DNA of 64,000 nt from Photobacterium angustum (GTDB lineage: Bacteria > Pseudomonadota > Gammaproteobacteria > Enterobacterales > Vibrionaceae). Position 1 is the stretch's first letter, and each line of letters starts with the position of its first letter. A program made the position numbers and the translations under genes. The notes under the pieces were generated by a model. It was not told the origin of the DNA. It saw nothing but the letters and a program-made list of their open reading frames with translations, and did no database searches. Below are positions 46,160 through 56,029 of the stretch, piece after piece. The stretch is from contig NZ_MSCJ01000003.1 of the NCBI RefSeq assembly GCF_002954615.1, forward strand, positions 1,488,001 through 1,552,000, given 5' to 3'.

Positions 46160-46624
46160 TTACTGTCCTCCTCGGATCATCATGTACATGGTTGGTTCGC
46201 GATGAATATCCCCTAAGGCTTCAATAAATCCGTGGGTTAACTGCTTTGACTTCTCGCTTTGAGTCGCACTATCAATACCATCAAACGCCAGTGCCAACAT
46301 GTTTAAATGCTCGGGATAAATCGTGATTTCACCAAACACCAGAAAGCCTTTCATTTTACGAAAAGCTTCACCGCTTTGGTCTAATCCACTGATCCATTCA
46401 AGGTACTCATGACCTGAGCATTTCAATACCGCATCTAAGCAATCGACCACACCAAGATGGTGACCAATCGCCAAGCTGTAGTACATAATTTGCTTGGCTT
46501 CTTCTGGTACATCGTAGCTTTCATCAACAAACTTGCGACCCAAGCTGTAGAAATACACATTCTGCTCAAGGTGACGAGATTGCGTTAATTCTTCAGGTAA
46601 ATCGGCAATCTTGCTATTAGGCAT
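46160..46624 (-). CDS. hycH: Formate hydrogenlyase maturation protein HycH
   Basis: A 154-residue cytoplasmic protein of the HycH family, required for maturation of hydrogenase 3 although its exact role is unclear. Recognised by [30 protein letters not shown] and [14 protein letters not shown]. The start with GGAGG upstream overlaps the last 8 bp of hycG. E. coli HycH is about 136 residues. Confidence 0.9.
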   Translation of the reverse strand: MPNSKIADLPEELTQSRHLEQNVYFYSLGRKFVDESYDVPEEAKQIMYYSLAIGHHLGVVDCLDAVLKCSGHEYLEWISGLDQSGEAFRKMKGFLVFGEITIYPEHLNMLALAFDGIDSATQSEKSKQLTHGFIEALGDIHREPTMYMMIRGGQ

Positions 46625-47450
46625 TTTCGCCTCCACAGCACGCTTTTTGCTCTGCCGCACACGCAGGTTGTCCGGTTAATGCAGCCATGGTTTTGCTTAG
46701 CAGAATATTCACGATTTCCGTTAAACGTGGATCGTCTTTTTCCGTTAAGTAATCAGCAATCTTGCTATCAACGTTATCTGCACTACAGGTTGCCAATACA
46801 TCCATCACTTCATCTGCAATACGTTGGCCTTGAACATAACCTGCAAGTAAGCGGGCTTGACGCTCAATCATCACCTTAATATCCAGTGGAATTTCAGTAT
46901 GTTTAAGGCTCGCTTTTTGCTCATCAGGATTGTGCGTTTTCGCTTTCAGTTTCTGATCAAGTAAACCTAAAGCTACCGCAAAACCATAAATCGTTGCCGC
47001 AGGTGTTGGAGGACAGCCCGGAATGTACACATCAACAGGTACAATCTTGTCAGTACCGCCCCAGACACAATATAAGTCGTGGAAGATACCGCCATCACAA
47101 CCACACGCGCCATAAGAAATCACAATCTTAGGATCAGGTGCTGCTTCATAAGCACGAAGGGCGGGTGCACGCATTGCGCGAGTCACAGCCCCCGTAAAGA
47201 GAAGAATATCGGCATGGCGTGGCGATGCGACAACCTTAATACCAAAACGCTCAGTATCAAATACAGGGGTTGTGGCTGCGAAAATTTCGATTTCACAGGC
47301 GTTGCAACCACCACAGTCAACACGGTACACATACGCCGAGCGACGAATCTGCTTAATAAGTGCGTCTTTTAATTTCTGGCTATTAGGCGGTAATGGAACA
47401 GGAACAGTTTGGGTATGAGCTGTACCATTTAGCTGTTTAATACCTTTCAC
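46617..47450 (-). CDS. hycG: Hydrogenase 3 small subunit HycG
   Basis: A 277-residue [NiFe] hydrogenase small subunit homologous to NuoB, carrying the cluster nearest the active site. Cysteines of the 4Fe-4S site are in [22 protein letters not shown] and [10 protein letters not shown]. The C-terminal region after about residue 165 is longer than in NuoB and ends in a Cys-rich tail ([14 protein letters not shown]). Start is GTG, overlapping the hycF stop by 4 bp (GTGA). Confidence 0.94.
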   Translation of the reverse strand: MKGIKQLNGTAHTQTVPVPLPPNSQKLKDALIKQIRRSAYVYRVDCGGCNACEIEIFAATTPVFDTERFGIKVVASPRHADILLFTGAVTRAMRAPALRAYEAAPDPKIVISYGACGCDGGIFHDLYCVWGGTDKIVPVDVYIPGCPPTPAATIYGFAVALGLLDQKLKAKTHNPDEQKASLKHTEIPLDIKVMIERQARLLAGYVQGQRIADEVMDVLATCSADNVDSKIADYLTEKDDPRLTEIVNILLSKTMAALTGQPACAAEQKACCGGENA

Positions 47451-47995
47451 ATTTCCTCCTCAAGGTAACGTAGATGGCTAACGTTTTCGCTATCTAGCAT
47501 ATTGTTACTACGACGACACTCAGGACAGGTTTCTAATTGTTGGCGACGTAACTCTAATTGATCAGCTGAAACACCAGTTTGTGCCAAGGTGTCTAGCACA
47601 TAGTCCAATAGCTTTTTCGCTACAAACGGACGCTCACATTGGCGACAATTCGCCAGTTGGAACACCGCATGTTCATACAGATCTTCTTTTCGGGTTACCG
47701 CTAATTCAAAGTTCTGCGAAAGCTTAATGGCTTTCGTTGGGCAGACTTCTTCACAGCGACCACAGTAAATACAACGTGCCATCGACAATTCCCAACGGCG
47801 TGTACCCGCTTTTTCGTCAGTTTCCATTACCAACGCATTGGCAGGACAAGCACGCATACACGCAGCACAAGACAGACACTGATCTGCATCTAGCTCTGGC
47901 TTACCACGGAAGTCTTCATTCACTTCCAATGGTGCGAATGGGTATTTGGTTGTTACTTCACCGGTTTTTAAGACGGTCTTTAATAACTTAAACAC
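47447..47995 (-). CDS. hycF: Formate hydrogenlyase ferredoxin subunit HycF
   Basis: A 182-residue NuoI-like subunit with two 4Fe-4S motifs in the N-terminal half: [12 protein letters not shown] and [15 protein letters not shown]-terminal pair of CxxC motifs follows (CRQCERP and CPECRRS). It passes electrons between the HycB side and HycG. Start is GTG with GGAGG in front, 9 bp after hycE. Confidence 0.94.
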   Translation of the reverse strand: MFKLLKTVLKTGEVTTKYPFAPLEVNEDFRGKPELDADQCLSCAACMRACPANALVMETDEKAGTRRWELSMARCIYCGRCEEVCPTKAIKLSQNFELAVTRKEDLYEHAVFQLANCRQCERPFVAKKLLDYVLDTLAQTGVSADQLELRRQQLETCPECRRSNNMLDSENVSHLRYLEEEM

Positions 47996-48003
47996 AACGC
48001 CTC

Positions 48004-49758
48004 CTACAGCTTAAACGGTGAATTTTTACGGTCGATGCTGTACTGCTCAATCGCTTTATATGGAATAGTTTTGCTACGCTTCTTCTTCGTATCGACAATG
48101 GTGACACGGTCAGTACATGAGTAGCATGGATCTAAACTACCGATAATTAAAGGCGCATCAGCAACGGTGTTACCTCGTAACATGTAGCGTAACGTAGGCC
48201 AGTTCGCATACGTTGCTGCACGACAACGCCAGCGGAATAGTTTTTGGTTATCCCCTGTCATGCTCCAGTGCACGTTTTCACCACGCGGCGCTTCAGTAAA
48301 GCCCAACGCAAACTTATTCGGTACGTAGTTAAAACCTTCAGTGAGAATTGCACCCGGTGGTAGGTGATCAAGGCCGTATTCAACAATATTTAGTGAATCA
48401 AATACTTCACGGATACGAACCATCACACGTGATTGCACATCACCGCCGTCCATGGTTTGTAATTCCATTGGAACATCACCGTAAGACTCTAAAGATTGTC
48501 CATGAATAATACGTACATCACGCTTAAAGCCGCTAGCACGAATAAGTGGCCCAACAGGGCTGTAATCACGAGCAACTTGCTTCGATAAAATACCTACACC
48601 TGCAATACGGCTTTCGATATTAGGTGTTGCTAGAAGCACTTCCACCAACTCAGAAAAGGTTTTGCGTACTTCTTTGACCATCGCAATACCTTTTAAGCGT
48701 TGATCTTTAAGAAAATCTCGACGTACACCACCAATCAAGTTCATACCGTAAGTTTTACGGGCACCTGTTAGTAGCTCTGCAAGTTCCATAGTCTTTTCAC
48801 GGACACGGAAGAACTGCATGAAACCTGAGTCAAAACCAACAAAGTGGCTCGATAAGCCAATGTTTAATAAGTGACTGTGTAGACGTTCAACTTCAAGTAA
48901 AACAGTGCGGATCATCTTGGCGCGGAATGGCACATCAACCGATAATGCGTTTTCAATCGTGTTGCTGTAACCCACACTATGAGTAAAGCCACAAATACCA
49001 CAAACACGGTCAGTTAACTGCGCTACCTCGTGGTAACCCATACGTGTTTCTGCCAGTTTTTCCATCCCACGGTGAACGTAGAACATGCGGTAATCCGCAT
49101 CAACAATGTCTTCACCATCAACGAATAAACGGAAGTGACCCGGTTCATCAGAGGTAATGTGTAATGGACCAACAGGTACAATACGGTTGCTGTCATCACC
49201 TAACTGGTTATCAAAGTTATAGGTTTCAGTTTCAGTGGTAGGCTGTGGACGCTGACGGTAGTCCATCGCATCTTTACGTAGTGGGTGTAGATCTTCAGGC
49301 CAATCATCAGGAAGGACTAAGCGACGCTCATCAGGTAAACCTACTGGACGTAATCCGTACATATCACGTACTTCACGCTCGCCCCAAACGGCAGCAGGAA
49401 TAGTTGGCGTAATAGAAATAAACTCTTGGCTATTGACATCAACCAGTACTTTTACCGTTACCCAACTTTTGACTTCCCCTTCCATAGAAAGCGCATGATA
49501 AACCGCAAAGTGACCATTTAAGGTACGCTCGTCATTACCGAATGTAACGGTCAGCCAACCGCCTTGATCGTAATAAAGCCATTTCATCACTTCGACCAAA
49601 GAGGTCATTTTTACCGTGATGGTCACTTGATTATCCGTTTGCCACTCTTCATCAATAATGGCTGATGGAAAGAAATGATTCACACCATCGACATACTGTT
49701 TGCCAATCCGATTTGATTGCGGTTTAGTGGCATATTGTTCAAATGTATTGTTTGTCAT
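48004..49758 (-). CDS. hycE: Hydrogenase 3 large subunit HycE
   Basis: Catalytic [NiFe] subunit, 584 residues (569 in E. coli). The N-terminal third is NuoC-like (AVWGEREVRDMYGL) and the rest NuoD-like. The nickel-iron site cysteines are in RVCGICGFTHS and DPCYSCTDR. A 33-residue tail after DPCYSCTDR is the extension expected to be cut off by HycI. Genes for HycD before and HycF after are within 9 bp. Confidence 0.96.
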   Translation of the reverse strand: MTNNTFEQYATKPQSNRIGKQYVDGVNHFFPSAIIDEEWQTDNQVTITVKMTSLVEVMKWLYYDQGGWLTVTFGNDERTLNGHFAVYHALSMEGEVKSWVTVKVLVDVNSQEFISITPTIPAAVWGEREVRDMYGLRPVGLPDERRLVLPDDWPEDLHPLRKDAMDYRQRPQPTTETETYNFDNQLGDDSNRIVPVGPLHITSDEPGHFRLFVDGEDIVDADYRMFYVHRGMEKLAETRMGYHEVAQLTDRVCGICGFTHSVGYSNTIENALSVDVPFRAKMIRTVLLEVERLHSHLLNIGLSSHFVGFDSGFMQFFRVREKTMELAELLTGARKTYGMNLIGGVRRDFLKDQRLKGIAMVKEVRKTFSELVEVLLATPNIESRIAGVGILSKQVARDYSPVGPLIRASGFKRDVRIIHGQSLESYGDVPMELQTMDGGDVQSRVMVRIREVFDSLNIVEYGLDHLPPGAILTEGFNYVPNKFALGFTEAPRGENVHWSMTGDNQKLFRWRCRAATYANWPTLRYMLRGNTVADAPLIIGSLDPCYSCTDRVTIVDTKKKRSKTIPYKAIEQYSIDRKNSPFKL

Positions 49759-49767
49759 TACTGTTTC

Positions 49768-50721
49768 TTACCAACCAAAAATTAAAAAGATAAGTGCCAA
49801 CACGGCCACTAAAAATACAGGGAAAATAGCGCGGTGGATTTTCATAAAGCGGAAACGCGCCATGGTGTTTTCCGCAATACCTGCAATGAAGAAAACCACA
49901 AAAAGCTTGATGAATAAGATCACGGTTGCTGAGAATAAGCTGCCGAAACCTAATGATTGGGCTTTACCCCAAGGAATGAAAATCGCAAGGAAGAACTGAG
50001 CAACAACGAGCTGTTTTAGACCTAGACCTAATTTCACCATCGCTAACCCAGCACCTGAATATTCAGTCACAGGACCTTCTTGTAGCTCTTGCTCTGCTTC
50101 TGCACTATCGAATGGTAATTTGCCCATCTCAATAAACAGTGCAAATGCACACACAAGACCTGCCAAGATAATCGCTAGTGGTGAATGCCAGCTGTCATTT
50201 GCCATCGCATGGCTAATATAACCAAGATCGGTTGTACCCATTGCTAATGCAACAACCACAATCGACAGGATCAACATTGGCTCAACCAAGATACCAAGAG
50301 TCAATTCTCGGCTACTACCTAAGCCACCAAACATACTGTTTGAATCAATACCTGATAACGCAAAGAAGAAACGGAAAATAGCCAATAAGTAAATATCGGT
50401 AATAATATCGCCCGAAATAGGGAAAGGTGACACTTGCGTCACGGTTGGCAATGCCATACCGATCAACAACATAGTGATCACCATTACCCAAGGTGTGATC
50501 CAGAAAATAAAGCCTGCATTTGACGGTGATACTGACTGGCGCTGCAATAACTTATAAATATCGCGGTAGTCTTGTAGTACTCCCGGCCCTTTACGAGAAT
50601 GAATTTTAGCGCGAATAACACGGGAAAATCCGGTTGCCAAAGGGGCAAGCAGTAGCATCAATAAAGCCTGAACAACAGCTAGCATGATCCAACTAGCAGA
50701 AGGCATTTCAAGTGGGGACAT
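49768..50721 (-). CDS. hycD: Formate hydrogenlyase membrane subunit HycD
   Basis: A 317-residue NuoH-like membrane protein with about eight helices that anchors the hydrogenase arm. Conserved features are HSRKGPGVLQDYRDIYKLL after the first helix and ELPFDSAEAEQELQEG-type loop (KLPFDSAEAEQELQEGPVTEYSG). The start was set at the ATG overlapping the hycC stop (TAATG), with AGGAG ahead. A longer frame would overlap hycC by 60 bp. Confidence 0.94.
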   Translation of the reverse strand: MSPLEMPSASWIMLAVVQALLMLLLAPLATGFSRVIRAKIHSRKGPGVLQDYRDIYKLLQRQSVSPSNAGFIFWITPWVMVITMLLIGMALPTVTQVSPFPISGDIITDIYLLAIFRFFFALSGIDSNSMFGGLGSSRELTLGILVEPMLILSIVVVALAMGTTDLGYISHAMANDSWHSPLAIILAGLVCAFALFIEMGKLPFDSAEAEQELQEGPVTEYSGAGLAMVKLGLGLKQLVVAQFFLAIFIPWGKAQSLGFGSLFSATVILFIKLFVVFFIAGIAENTMARFRFMKIHRAIFPVFLVAVLALIFLIFGW

Positions 50722-52655
50722 TAGCAACTCACTCCTGAAATGAAAGGAAAGAACAACACCACAAATAGCGCAGCCGCGCAGCACATAATGCAGACTTTTC
50801 GACCATTAAGTTGACTACCGTCAGCTACCGCAAATAAATGAGGTAATACATGACGATCAATCAAAGATTGCTTTGGGCGGTTGTCATAAATAAGGCTAAA
50901 CATATGACGCATTGGACGCGTAATACCTTCGGCAGAAACTGTCATACGCTGCTCATATTGGTAACCACACGCCCAAGGATCGCCTTGTTGGCGACGTACC
51001 AAACGACGTTGACGGAACACATAAAGCAATAACGCAGGAACAAGTGCTAATAGCGCTAGCATAATTGCAATAACAGGCGTAGAGAGGATCGCTTGATCAG
51101 CAACAGCCGGATAAACCGCACTACCTGTTGCAACAGGAACAGGGCCAAGATGAAGAATTGAAGATGCAATATCAGAGAAATAAGGTGCAATCCAAGGAGA
51201 CCCCACACCTAATACGATACATAATATCGCTAACATCGTTGTTGCTGTTGTCATGCCAGCGCCCACTTCACGAGTATTCGCCGCTTGCTCTGTTTTCGGT
51301 GCGCCAGTAAAGCAGATACCGTAAACCTTCACAAAACACATACAAGCTAATGCACCTGTCAGTGCCAGCATTACCATACCGAACGGGCCAAACAACATAT
51401 TTGCAGCGGTTCCTACTTTACCCATGCTAAATAGTGATTGATAAATAAACCACTCAGACACAAAACCGTTAAATGGTGGCAACGCACAAATAGCTAAGGT
51501 ACCAATTAGGAAAGCAATGGCTGTTTTTGGCATGGTCTTACCCAAACCGCCCATTTTATCCATGTCTTTGGTATGCATACGATACACAATAGAGCCGGAG
51601 CCTAAGCACAATAAGCCTTTGAAGATCGCATGGTTTAACAAGTGGTATAAACCACCCAGTAAGCCCAATAGCGCAAGCACTGGATGATGACTTGCAATAC
51701 CAATCATACTGACACCGACACCAATTAAGATGATGCCAATATTTTCAATCGTGTGGTAAGCCAATAGACGCTTAATATCATGTTCTGCTAACGCATACAT
51801 TACGCCTAAAACAGACGATACCGCACCGAAGATAAGAATAAGGAAGCCCCACCATAACTGGGTTGCGCCAAGGAAAATAATGCTGAATTTTAGGATGCCG
51901 TAGATACCAATTTTCACCATCACACACGAGATCAAGGTAGAACAGTACGAAGGCGAAATAGGATAAGCTTTAATTAACCAACCGTGTAAACCAACACCCG
52001 CTGATTTAATACCGAAACCAACTAACGCTAATAGGAAGGTTAATGATGCAAAGCCAGCACTTAATGGTGTAGTCGTGAACGCACTAAAGTCATAGCTATG
52101 GGCATTTATCGATAGAATCAAAAATGCAGCCATGATCAAAAAGCTAGCAATATGATCGACAATAAAGTAATTCAAACCTGCCTTACGACTTGCCAAACTA
52201 CCATCGCTGATCACAATCAACCATGATGCGATTGAGACCACTTCCATAAACACCATAAAAGTGATCACATTGGCTGAAATCACTAATACCGTCATTGCCG
52301 CAGCAAAGATGTTAAATAGAATATTGATTTTCCAGCCAGATTTACCTAGATACTCTTTTAAATAGTTAATCGAATAAATAGACGCCGCCATGGTCACTAT
52401 GGATATTACCACCACCATTAAGGCTGAAAGCATATCCATATTCACCACGCAGCGCGTCGCTAGTGCAAAATCAGCTGAATCATAATGACCCACAATGGTA
52501 GACACGCCAGCTAAAACACCAAACACACCTCCAAATGCACTAATGACACCTGCCAAACGTAAGCTATCGCGTTCATCCTTACGACCAAGCCAAGAAATGA
52601 GGGCCGCTACACCGTAGCTGATCACAGCAAATAAAACTAAAACTAACGGATTCAT
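50721..52655 (-). CDS. hycC: Formate hydrogenlyase membrane subunit HycC
   Basis: A 644-residue NuoL/MrpA-like antiporter-type subunit with about fourteen to sixteen helices. Key segments are SIYSINYLKEYLG, the glutamate-bearing VFMEVVSIASW, the lysine-bearing FGIKSAGVGLHGWLIKAYP, and AEHDIKRLLAYHTIENIG. Slightly longer than E. coli HycC (608). It overlaps hycB by 4 bp (ATGA). It may translocate protons; that remains debated for this family. Confidence 0.94.
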   Translation of the reverse strand: MNPLVLVLFAVISYGVAALISWLGRKDERDSLRLAGVISAFGGVFGVLAGVSTIVGHYDSADFALATRCVVNMDMLSALMVVVISIVTMAASIYSINYLKEYLGKSGWKINILFNIFAAAMTVLVISANVITFMVFMEVVSIASWLIVISDGSLASRKAGLNYFIVDHIASFLIMAAFLILSINAHSYDFSAFTTTPLSAGFASLTFLLALVGFGIKSAGVGLHGWLIKAYPISPSYCSTLISCVMVKIGIYGILKFSIIFLGATQLWWGFLILIFGAVSSVLGVMYALAEHDIKRLLAYHTIENIGIILIGVGVSMIGIASHHPVLALLGLLGGLYHLLNHAIFKGLLCLGSGSIVYRMHTKDMDKMGGLGKTMPKTAIAFLIGTLAICALPPFNGFVSEWFIYQSLFSMGKVGTAANMLFGPFGMVMLALTGALACMCFVKVYGICFTGAPKTEQAANTREVGAGMTTATTMLAILCIVLGVGSPWIAPYFSDIASSILHLGPVPVATGSAVYPAVADQAILSTPVIAIMLALLALVPALLLYVFRQRRLVRRQQGDPWACGYQYEQRMTVSAEGITRPMRHMFSLIYDNRPKQSLIDRHVLPHLFAVADGSQLNGRKVCIMCCAAALFVVLFFPFISGVSC

Positions 52656-53266
52656 TTGTTCATAGCTCCAGATTTCACAGAAACGACACTGTCAGCCGCG
52701 CTTTCACGTTTACTGTGGCGTGCTTTCATCACTTTACTCTCATCAATCAGCACAATTGCTTGAGTTGGACATACTTGCGCACAGGCAGGCCCTTGTTCAC
52801 GGAAACCACATAAATCACATTTCACAGCGATACTTTTAACGCCCGGCTCCCATGCCAAAATATCTTGACCAAAAGTGCTAGGGATTGACGTTGATGGGTT
52901 ACTAGAACGAGGAGTAGAAGGGATATAGGTATCGTAACTGTTTGCCATCGCGATTGGTCGACTACCATCAAAAGCGATAGCACCAAACGGACACGCGACT
53001 GCACATAATGTACAACCAACACAAAGCGACTCGTTAAGAACAACACGATCTGCTTGTTTAGAAATAGCTTGTACCGGACATACAGCCGCACAAGGCGCGT
53101 CTTCACAGTGACGACACATCACAGGTGCCGTAGCATTGTCATGCTTAACCACGGTAAGACGAGGATGACTTTGCAGTCCGACTTTTTTATGTTCTTCGGA
53201 GCACGCTGCCATGCAGGTACCACAACCGATACATTTGTCGGGATCTGCAACAACAAAGCTTTTCAT
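52652..53266 (-). CDS. hycB: Formate hydrogenlyase ferredoxin subunit HycB
   Basis: A 204-residue protein with four 4Fe-4S motifs (CIGCGTCMAAC, CRHCEDAPCAAVC, CVGCTLCAVACPFGAI, CDLCGFREQGPACAQVC). It is the electron acceptor from FdhF. The ATG seven codons inside the longest frame has GGAAAG in front and gives MKSFVVADPDKCIGC. It is the first gene of hycBCDEFGHI. The order matches E. coli, but the antiactivator gene hycA is missing. Confidence 0.95.
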   Translation of the reverse strand: MKSFVVADPDKCIGCGTCMAACSEEHKKVGLQSHPRLTVVKHDNATAPVMCRHCEDAPCAAVCPVQAISKQADRVVLNESLCVGCTLCAVACPFGAIAFDGSRPIAMANSYDTYIPSTPRSSNPSTSIPSTFGQDILAWEPGVKSIAVKCDLCGFREQGPACAQVCPTQAIVLIDESKVMKARHSKRESAADSVVSVKSGAMNK

Positions 53267-53300
53267 GATCTTTCCAGTTAATTGCAAAAAGCATCACAAA

Positions 53301-53318
53301 AAGCAATAATCATACCAA
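53301..53318 (-). promoter_or_regulatory. Sigma-54 promoter of the hyc operon
   Basis: On the minus strand TTGGTATGATTATTGCT has GG, ten bases, GC. It lies about 37 bp before the hycB ATG. The -24 half is TTGGTA, slightly off consensus. Confidence 0.65.
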
Positions 53319-53431
53319 TAAGGTATTCTTGTGTTTTATTAGCTAAAGATCATTCACTTATACTTAGCGCGCTCTCCTACTCTTCACTTTTTATCACTAA
53401 CAAAAGTAAATAAGCATAGGATGATCGCTCA

Positions 53432-53472
53432 TCGACACTACTGTCGACACCTTATTTCGACAGTAGTGTCGA
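53432..53472 (-). promoter_or_regulatory. 16-bp perfect inverted repeat, candidate FhlA enhancer
   Basis: TCGACACTACTGTCGA (53432-53447) and its exact complement TCGACAGTAGTGTCGA (53457-53472) are separated by 9 bp. Each arm itself carries TCGACA and TGTCGA ends. The site is about 115-155 bp upstream of the hyc -24 element, the usual distance for a sigma-54 enhancer. The same core recurs before hydN. Confidence 0.65.
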
Positions 53473-53557
53473 CACAAAACGACGAACAAGAAGGAACTGT
53501 TTTATAATTGAGTTTCACGAGATGGATATTTACCACCCTACTTTATGAATATGACAA

Positions 53558-54211
53558 ATGATTAAGAAAAAACACCTTCATTCAACCATGCCTTTCTATC
53601 TCCTTTTTATTGCAGGTATTGTTGATGCTATTGGCTTTATCCATCTGAAAAATGGCCTATTTATCTCTTTTATGAGTGGTAACACAACCCATGTGGGAAT
53701 ATTGTTAACATCAGGCAATACACCACAAGCGTGGCACTACATTGGGGTTATTGTATTATTTGTTTTAGGTGCTGCCGTCGGTGAAGCTATCGCGATTGCT
53801 AATAAACCTTTTTATCGCAGTATGATCATGGCGCTAGTCACATTAGTGCTATCAGCAACATTGTTTGTTGAACCTATCGCTAAGCCGATTGTGACCAATT
53901 TCTTCTTAAGCTTTGCTATGGGGATTCAAAATATCGCACTGCGGTTAACCATTGAAAAATCAACCGCGCTAACCTACGTAACGGGTTTTTTAGTTAATAC
54001 TGGACGTTCTATTGCCATGCTATTTATGGGTGAAGGCGATCGCAGCACGTTTTTTCGCCATTTCAGCTTATGGTTATCCATCTTTCTTGGCGCAATTGCA
54101 GGAACGCAAGTGATGGATTACTCCTTCAGGTATGCGTTACTTGTCCCAATAATCTTAAGCTTAATTGCGACAGTGATTTTGTTCTGGACCCATGAAATTG
54201 CGGATGATTAA
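53558..54211 (+). CDS. DUF1275 (YoaK family) membrane protein
   Basis: A 217-residue inner-membrane protein with six helices. The start LLFIAGIVDAIGFIHLKNGLFISFMSGNTTHVGI is the DUF1275 signature, and ALTYVTGFLVNTGRSIA follows. Function is unknown. It is divergent from hycB and shares the intergenic region holding the inverted repeat, so it might also respond to the hydrogenlyase activator; that is speculative. Confidence 0.85.
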   Translation: MIKKKHLHSTMPFYLLFIAGIVDAIGFIHLKNGLFISFMSGNTTHVGILLTSGNTPQAWHYIGVIVLFVLGAAVGEAIAIANKPFYRSMIMALVTLVLSATLFVEPIAKPIVTNFFLSFAMGIQNIALRLTIEKSTALTYVTGFLVNTGRSIAMLFMGEGDRSTFFRHFSLWLSIFLGAIAGTQVMDYSFRYALLVPIILSLIATVILFWTHEIADD

Positions 54212-54234
54212 TAGTTACTGTAACCAATAAAACG

Positions 54235-54261
54235 AAAAAGCCGACGTGATGTCGGCTTTTT
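54235..54261. terminator. Bidirectional terminator
   Basis: AAAAAGCCGAC-GTGAT-GTCGGCTTTTT, between the convergent DUF1275 and TolA-like genes. Confidence 0.9.
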
Positions 54262-54270
54262 AAATCAATT

Positions 54271-54639
54271 CTATTGCGGTGACACTAATAACTTCACATC
54301 TCTGAGCTTATCTGCATCTTGTTTATCAGCAGGCAATGGAAAAAACGTAATATCCCAAATAGCATTAAATGCCACTCGACATAACTTACTCTGTGATTGC
54401 ATTTCTACACGCTCAACCAAACCTTTATCGCTTAGATGCATGTTTAAAGAACATTCTGAGCCACGATAAGCGCTTAAATCCCCCATTTCTTCACGTAATA
54501 AACGCATATAAACACCAGAATATTGAGTGATAACAGTTGACTCATTTATAAAAAAATCCTTTAAATCACTAATTTCTTTACCACTAACACTGCATGTAAT
54601 AACTGCTAAGATAACGCCAGTAATGAGAGACTGTTTCAT
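54271..54639 (-). CDS. Secreted stand-alone TolA C-terminal-like domain
   Basis: A 122-residue exported protein: signal peptide of about 20 residues, then a domain resembling the C-terminal domain of TolA. The pattern YRGSECSLNMHLSDKGLVERVEMQSQSKLCRVAFNAI mirrors the TolA order of Cys, beta strand, glycine turn, Cys and helix; the two cysteines should form its disulfide. There is no membrane anchor or long helical domain, so it cannot act as TolA itself. It might bind TolB or phage-like partners, which is inference. Confidence 0.65.
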   Translation of the reverse strand: MKQSLITGVILAVITCSVSGKEISDLKDFFINESTVITQYSGVYMRLLREEMGDLSAYRGSECSLNMHLSDKGLVERVEMQSQSKLCRVAFNAIWDITFFPLPADKQDADKLRDVKLLVSPQ

Positions 54640-54793
54640 GTGTTCTATAACCTATGCTTGTTCAAATTTTAAAACGCCTTATCAACAGTAAGCAATTTTA
54701 TAGTCAAATTTCATATCTCAACTATCGCTTTAAACACAAAGCACTTATTCAATACGTATTACATCTCAATTCACTACATCACTCTCAAAACCC

Positions 54794-54824
54794 TTGACCT
54801 GTCTAAAGCTTCATAGTTTATAGT
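54794..54824 (+). promoter_or_regulatory. MerR-type promoter with 19-bp spacer
   Basis: TTGACC, a 19-bp spacer and TATAGT. An overlong 19-bp spacer is the mark of promoters remodelled by MerR family activators, and the gene behind it encodes one. It predicts autoregulation. ATG lies 30 bp beyond the -10, with GAGGGGA as ribosome site. Confidence 0.65.
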
Positions 54825-54854
54825 TCGCCTATCAACAATGAGGGGAAAACTGCC

Positions 54855-56027
54855 ATGTACCGTATTTCAGAATTAGCGCAAAAGGTGGGATTAAGTCGTT
54901 CCACATTACTTTATTACGAAAAGCTTAAACTGATCACTGGCACACGCTTAAGCAATGGTTATCGTGGCTATACCGACAAAGATGTGCAACGGGTAAAACT
55001 GTTACAGCAACTGCAAGCAGGCGGGCTTTCATTGAAAGAGTGCCAATCCTGTTTAGATGCCCAAATAGATCGAGATCTGCTACTTCAACGGCTAAATATT
55101 CTTGATGAAGAAATCGCCCACAAACTGAAAGCCCGTGATTTGCTTTCTGCCATGCTGGGTATAAATTCGATGAAAGAATGGCATCAATCAATGGAATCAG
55201 CAGCACCCTCGGCTCACTTAGAATGGCTAATGAAGCAAGGTTTCAGTGAAAAACAAGCCTTACGATTAAAATGGCTATCAAAAGATATGAACGAACATGA
55301 GCAATACATGGCAGACTTTGAATCGATCTTTGATGATTTAGAACGACTTGGCCCTAGTTGTGATGATGACTCACTAAAAGTACTCGAAACATTACCCATT
55401 AAATCTGGTGAAGTATTAGATATCGGCTGTGGTAAAGGTGTTGTCACCACCCTATTAGCTAAACATGGCGATTTTCATATCACGGCATTAGACAACGATG
55501 AATATAACTTACGTTGTGTAAACGAAGCGGCCATTGAAAACAGACTTGAATATCGCATCACTACTGTTTGCGCCAGTATGACTGCAATGCCTTTTGAAGA
55601 GCAACATTTTGATGTGCTGTGGGCTGAAGGCAGTGCTTACATCATGGGGGTTGAGCAAGCACTTAAACAATGGAAACCATTTATTAAGGCTCATGGTTAT
55701 TTGGTTATCAGTGACTTGGTGTGGTTAGCCGATAATCCAAGCCAAGAAGCAGTCGATTTCTGGCAGCAAAACTATCCAGATATGACCACCAGCGAACAAC
55801 GAGTCAAACAGATGCAGCAAGCAGGTTTTGAAGTGATCAGCCACTTTACCCAAAGTGATCAGTCATGGACAAACTACCTAGCACCATTACAAAACAAGAT
55901 CGCTCAATTGGATAATCAACATTTCACGTCCAATGCCATTAAAGATATTAAGAACGAAATCCATATTCATGAGCACTATTTAGGTCAATACGGCTATCAA
56001 TTATTTGTATTAAAGAAAAAAGGTTAA
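54855..56027 (+). CDS. MerR regulator fused to a SAM methyltransferase
   Basis: A 390-residue fusion. Residues 1-70 are a MerR winged helix (YRISELAQKVGLSRSTLLYYEKLKLI...GYRGYTDKDVQRV), followed by a coiled-coil helix to about 105. After a linker comes a class I methyltransferase with motif I VLDIGCGKG at 187-195, a second acidic motif ITALDND and motif IV region DVLWAEGSAYIMG. The regulator may thus sense the small molecule that its own enzyme domain modifies. The GNAT gene starts 2 bp after its stop. A decayed piece of a paralogue is at 58225-58316. Confidence 0.88.
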   Translation: MYRISELAQKVGLSRSTLLYYEKLKLITGTRLSNGYRGYTDKDVQRVKLLQQLQAGGLSLKECQSCLDAQIDRDLLLQRLNILDEEIAHKLKARDLLSAMLGINSMKEWHQSMESAAPSAHLEWLMKQGFSEKQALRLKWLSKDMNEHEQYMADFESIFDDLERLGPSCDDDSLKVLETLPIKSGEVLDIGCGKGVVTTLLAKHGDFHITALDNDEYNLRCVNEAAIENRLEYRITTVCASMTAMPFEEQHFDVLWAEGSAYIMGVEQALKQWKPFIKAHGYLVISDLVWLADNPSQEAVDFWQQNYPDMTTSEQRVKQMQQAGFEVISHFTQSDQSWTNYLAPLQNKIAQLDNQHFTSNAIKDIKNEIHIHEHYLGQYGYQLFVLKKKG

Positions 56028-56029
56028 AC

